Source: SKVR01 sp037441525 (GTDB lineage Bacteria > Bacteroidota > Bacteroidia > Bacteroidales > UBA7960). Taken from it: 36,954 bases of DNA. Shown one piece after another: positions 33,587 through 36,954 of this stretch. The notes beneath the pieces are model-generated. The model was not told the origin of the DNA. It was given only the letters and a program-made list of their open reading frames with translations, and made no database searches. A program made the position numbers and the translations under genes. How positions within the stretch are numbered: the stretch's first letter is position 1; every line of letters begins with the position of its first letter. The stretch is taken from contig JBBISA010000041.1 of the NCBI GenBank assembly GCA_037441525.1, positions 1 through 36,954 on the forward strand. Direction: 5' to 3'.

Positions 33587-34166
33587 ACGCATTTGAACCA
33601 CCAAAAAGTACGTCAAACACTTAATTGATGCAGCAGTTATTGTTTTTTTAGTTAAAGAGGAGGTGGGGGTTTAATGTAACTTTTGGTTTGTATGAACTAT
33701 GGCGTTCATTTTACCTGTGTTTTAGTCGCCAATGTAATTAACCGCTCCGGACAAGGGATTTACACATGGGGTTTACATTTTGCGGATTAGACACTCCAAA
33801 GTAAGATTATTTTTTTGGATTAGATAGATGTAATTAAAAGGAAAGGTATTAAAGTATATGACGCAACTAAACTAGTAAATGCTATGAATGAAAATTTTCC
33901 GGATTTAATGGTTTATAAACACAAACATCCATTGGTCTTTATACCTGGGTTGAAGTGTAACCCGAAAAGAATATGATGAATTAGGTTTTGGGCTGATTAT
34001 CCTGACGAAAAACCCTGAAATTGTAACCTTAATTCTAACCCCAATTATTTAATGGCAGTAAATTTTACTATCATTCTTTTGTTTCCCCGCGATTGATTGC
34101 TAATTTTACCGGCAACTTTTTTGATAATATTATTAAAAATCAACTATTCAGAATAATATCACTACT
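33587..34166. other. Non-coding gap with one short open frame
   Basis: Nothing recognisable is coded in these roughly 580 bases. A short plus-strand frame at about 33824-33976 reads IKVYDATKLVNAMNENFPD and later HKHPLVFIPGLKCNPKRI, which looks protein-like, but it has no ATG until the middle and a stop directly before it. It may be a gene remnant. AT-rich sequence before 34167 probably holds the promoter of the small membrane protein. Confidence 0.4.
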
Positions 34167-34400
34167 ATGAAAGATATTGTTATCTCCGGAAAACGAATTA
34201 AAACCGAACTTCTGATGTTGTTGTACTGCTACATAGCTGCCAACCTGGTAAATGCCTTTTCTATTATTTATTATAAAACCGAATGGGTTGAAATGCTCAT
34301 CTGGCAACGATTCATTTTATTTATTGCTTTTTTGTTCTATCTGGGAACAGTGGTGGTGAGGGTTGTGGTTCATCTTTTTAAATCTGCCCTGAATAAGTAA
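34167..34400 (+). CDS. Small two-helix membrane protein
   Basis: This 77-aa protein has a basic N-terminus (KDIVISGKRIKTEL), a first helix (LLMLLYCYIAANLVNAFSII), an extracytoplasmic YYKTEWVEMLIWQ loop, and a second helix (FILFIAFLFYLGTVVVRVVV) followed by a basic tail. Small proteins of this shape with a conserved N-x-x-x-I-x-Y-x-x-x-W-x-E core occur in Bacteroidota; none has a known role to my knowledge. The bias towards hydrophobic residues in two well-placed segments and the flanking spacers support a real gene. Confidence 0.65.
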   Translation: MKDIVISGKRIKTELLMLLYCYIAANLVNAFSIIYYKTEWVEMLIWQRFILFIAFLFYLGTVVVRVVVHLFKSALNK

Positions 34401-34612
34401 TTGCAAAGCAGCAGAGAGCCCCCTGTATTTTTCGGCCAATATATTAGCGTCTTTCAAAGTTTTGTAATTATCACGCAATCAGTTATATAGCTAAAACAAT
34501 CAATATTTCTGGCTAATGGGCTGAAGGGATGGTTTTTTTCGCTTAGAGCCCTCTTATGTATATTTTATCGGTTTAAAATTTCACTAATTAAATGAAAATA
34601 GTAAAAAGAGGG

Positions 34613-34620
34613 TAAATTTG
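34613..34620 (+). promoter_or_regulatory. -7 promoter box for the histidine kinase
   Basis: TAAATTTG matches TAnnTTTG and lies 18 bp before the ATG at 34639. The rest of the 238-bp gap from 34401 is AT-rich with no other feature seen. Confidence 0.5.
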
Positions 34621-34638
34621 ACCTGAAATCGCTTTGGT

Positions 34639-36813
34639 ATGAAAATCCGAAAACTCAGCATCAAAATGAATTTGCCGGTATTGTCGGCCTTGATGGTGGT
34701 TTTTATGATTATGCTATGGTTTATCTATTATACAGCCAGAAACTCATCACAGCGTACATCAGAGGAATTATCGATGTTGTATGCCCGCGAAATATCGGCT
34801 CAGGTTAATTTCGACCTTTCTAATACCATTAAAATTACCCAGTCGCTGGCCAGGTCTTTTATTGCCCAGCGCAATACCGGTCATCCCAGACGGGAATTGG
34901 GTCTGCAGATACTGCATAATGTTGCGAAAGACAATCCGGGGTATCTGTCTGTATGGACCATGTGGGAAAAGAACATGTTCGATGGCAAAGACCAAGAATA
35001 TGCCAGCAGACATGGGCAAAAACATGGACTTTTTACAGCGGCGGTTTTTCGCAACAATGGTATATTGGAATATCAGAATCATAATGCCACAATGGGCATT
35101 GACATCCCTGCCTTGGTAAGCGACGATGACCTGGATGATTATGATAGAGATTTTTACACTAAATGCCGGGAAGAAATGAAGTCTGTTTTAATAAACCCTT
35201 ACCTATATTCTTTTACAGGTAAAGATGAAGATAAAATGATGATGATTTCAGTTGTTTCGCCCGTTATTTCCCAAGGTCAGTTTCTTGGGGTTGTCGGTGT
35301 CGATATTGATTTTGAGGGGCTAAGAAAAACTAACCAACGCTATGAAATAACATCCAAAGGGTCATCGGCCATCATCAGCTCTGATAGTATTATATTGGCT
35401 CACCCCAATAATGAATACATCGCCAGAAATTTTCGTGAAGTTTTCTATCAGGACACAAAATTGGGCAATAATGGGAAAGCAAATGGACTATTTATCTCAA
35501 ATCGAACATTTAGTCCCCACCATCAGCAAAGGGTTTTCCGGTACTTTTTCCCAATTCAGATTGGTGAAGTTGAAACCTCGTGGATTGTAATGATTGAAAA
35601 ACCCGAAAAGGAAGTATTTGCATTTGCATCAAAGCTTCTCATCATAATTGCCCAAACAGGGGTTGTAAGTTTTATTATGATTAGCATTATAGTTTATCTC
35701 CTGTCGCGCTACATTACAAGGCCAATTCATAAAACAGTAAGTTTTGCCCGCGAAATAGCCACCGGAAATTTCAGGACTGATTTATCCCTGAACCGCGATG
35801 ATGAGTTGGGGCAACTCCAGATTGCACTGAAGGATATGGCCGAAAAACTTGAAGCCTATCATAACAGAATGGAATACCTTGTCATGGAAAAAACAGACCA
35901 GCTTGCTGCTGCCAATGAAGACCTGGAGGAGCTTAACCAGGAATTAACGGTTACCAACGAAGAGCTCCAAACCCAACACGAGCAGCTCGAACATACCCTT
36001 ACCCATTTGAAACAAATTCAGGATCAGATGGTACAATCCGAAAAAATGGCATCCCTGGGGATTCTTACATCTGGTATTGCCCATGAGCTAAACAACCCAC
36101 TAAACTTTATTTCGAGTGGTATCGCTGCCCTTGAAATGGAAATAAATGAACTGGTTGGAAAGATTAAGAATTACCAGGCTGATCAATCTTTTGATCCATC
36201 CCTGACCTTGAAGACTGAAAAACATGATGGCGATTTGAATATTATTCTTGAAAATATTCCACGCCTTTTCGATTCCATTCATACCGGCATCGATAGAAGT
36301 ATCAATATTGTAAAAGGATTGCGCACCTTTTCGAGGATGGATAAGGGGATAAAACGACAAGCCAATCTTGCCGAAATAATTGATTCCACACTCACAATTC
36401 TGTTTAATCATTATAAAAACCGGATAACCGTAAAAATAGATATAGCCAGTGATTTGACATTGATTTGCTACCCCGAAAAGCTTGGCCAGATGTTTATGAA
36501 CCTGCTTATGAATGCCATAGACGCTATTGAAAGTACAGGCGAGATATTAATTAAAGGCAGGTTTATGTCCCAAAAAAAGGAATATGAAATAACCATTTCA
36601 GATACGGGTAGTGGCATACCACACGAGATGATCAACAGCATATTCGACCCCTTTTTTACTACCAAATCTACCGGAAAGGGAACAGGACTGGGGCTGTCTA
36701 TTGCCTTTGGAATCGTAAAAGACCATAACGGACGCATAAATGTTGAATCGCAAATGGGAAAGGGTACTACATTTTCAGTTTACCTTCCTCAGGGAGTTGC
36801 TCCCCAAACCTGA
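34639..36813 (+). CDS. Membrane sensor histidine kinase (dCache-HAMP-HisKA-HATPase)
   Basis: This two-component sensor has 724 aa. A first helix (about residues 13-31) and a second (about 333-356, LLIIIAQTGVVSFIMISIIV) enclose a periplasmic double-Cache-like domain of about 300 residues (SVWTMWEKNMFDGKDQEYA, VVSPVISQGQFLGVVGVDID). A HAMP domain (SRYITRPIHKTVSFAREIA, RDDELGQLQIALKDMAE) is followed by a long coiled coil (about 410-465). The HisKA site is GIAHELNNPLNFISSG with His482. ATPase boxes are N (LLMNAIDAIES, Asn625), G1 (DTGSGIP, Asp655), F (FDPFFTTK) and G2 (GKGTGLGLSIAFG). The H-box with NNPLNF is of the HPK4-like type. No response regulator is seen next to it within the window, so it is an orphan here. 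Confidence 0.93.
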   Translation: MKIRKLSIKMNLPVLSALMVVFMIMLWFIYYTARNSSQRTSEELSMLYAREISAQVNFDLSNTIKITQSLARSFIAQRNTGHPRRELGLQILHNVAKDNPGYLSVWTMWEKNMFDGKDQEYASRHGQKHGLFTAAVFRNNGILEYQNHNATMGIDIPALVSDDDLDDYDRDFYTKCREEMKSVLINPYLYSFTGKDEDKMMMISVVSPVISQGQFLGVVGVDIDFEGLRKTNQRYEITSKGSSAIISSDSIILAHPNNEYIARNFREVFYQDTKLGNNGKANGLFISNRTFSPHHQQRVFRYFFPIQIGEVETSWIVMIEKPEKEVFAFASKLLIIIAQTGVVSFIMISIIVYLLSRYITRPIHKTVSFAREIATGNFRTDLSLNRDDELGQLQIALKDMAEKLEAYHNRMEYLVMEKTDQLAAANEDLEELNQELTVTNEELQTQHEQLEHTLTHLKQIQDQMVQSEKMASLGILTSGIAHELNNPLNFISSGIAALEMEINELVGKIKNYQADQSFDPSLTLKTEKHDGDLNIILENIPRLFDSIHTGIDRSINIVKGLRTFSRMDKGIKRQANLAEIIDSTLTILFNHYKNRITVKIDIASDLTLICYPEKLGQMFMNLLMNAIDAIESTGEILIKGRFMSQKKEYEITISDTGSGIPHEMINSIFDPFFTTKSTGKGTGLGLSIAFGIVKDHNGRINVESQMGKGTTFSVYLPQGVAPQT

Positions 36814-36913
36814 TACAATTTTAAAAACCGGTGTAAAGGAATTTCATTCCAACCCATTTACCGTAAAGTTCTGATTGATATTTGCCAATACTATCAATCT
36901 ATATATTCTTAAA

Positions 36914-36932
36914 CACTATTGTCCGATAAAAA
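36914..36932 (+). repeat. Terminal inverted motif, right copy
   Basis: CACTATTGTCCG followed by ATAAAAA is the inverted partner of the motif at 30-48 (18 of 19 bases). It lies 22 bp from the end of the window, in AT-rich sequence after the histidine kinase, and looks like the start of an insertion sequence whose body is outside the window. Confidence 0.45.
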
Positions 36933-36954
36933 AATAGAGAAAGAAGGTAATTAA

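Noticed and set aside
36813..36954. Response regulator following the histidine kinase
   Set aside because: The remaining 141 bases contain stops in all useful frames and an IS-like terminal motif.

Overview
The window reads as chromosome from a member of the Bacteroidota, probably Bacteroidales or a close environmental relative. The reasons are: -7 promoter boxes of the TAnnTTTG type instead of sigma70 boxes, few Shine-Dalgarno sequences, a giant PKD-repeat protein ending in a type-B (gliding-motility-like) type IX secretion sorting domain, a UvrA whose first zinc finger reads CPxSG, and the order DUF2520 - kdsC - ubiA-like - maf. Gene assignments come from motifs read by eye; no database search was possible.

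Layout. 1-691 is non-coding and carries repeats. 692-5984 is a plus-strand run: ccmF (interrupted by an in-frame TAG), a DUF2520 Rossmann protein, kdsC, a UbiA-family prenyltransferase and maf. Then come a GT4 glycosyltransferase (+), a methyltransferase and a YugP-type zinc peptidase (-), DUF502, surE and a small membrane protein (+), and an unrecognised 439-aa protein with a PLP aminotransferase (-). 14071-20128 is an sfsA gene split by a 5,368-bp insertion. After it come a two-copy dispersed repeat, tRNA-Arg(TCT) with a clear terminator, an M3 peptidase lipoprotein (-), a 2153-aa PKD-repeat surface protein (+), uvrA and an MltD-like lytic transglycosylase (-), a small membrane protein and a sensor histidine kinase (+).

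Main finding. Deleting 14604-19971 rejoins the two halves of sfsA exactly in frame and gives a normal-length protein of about 229 residues, with AACG present at both junctions. The left end of the insert folds on itself like an integron attC site, and its 9-bp outer box is completed by the right end when the insert is circularised. The insert encodes no recombinase. Six of its genes face the same way and end at the attC-like side: a DJ-1/PfpI lipoprotein, a beta-barrel-like protein, a bestrophin, a TMEM175 channel, an F420-reductase-like NAD(P) enzyme and a short-chain dehydrogenase. A divergent HxlR regulator sits at the other end. I read it as a very large mobile cassette carrying a regulated redox and ion-channel module, inserted at a secondary GTT site. 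This is inference from structure.

Signs of decay or sequence error recur: one in-frame TAG in ccmF, two in the cassette dehydrogenase, and a one-base frameshift between a perfect lipoprotein signal and the DJ-1 body. TAG also ends at least five other genes normally, so wholesale recoding is unlikely. The two ends of the window carry inverted copies of an 18-of-19 bp motif, which suggests that it is a contig bounded by insertion-sequence ends.
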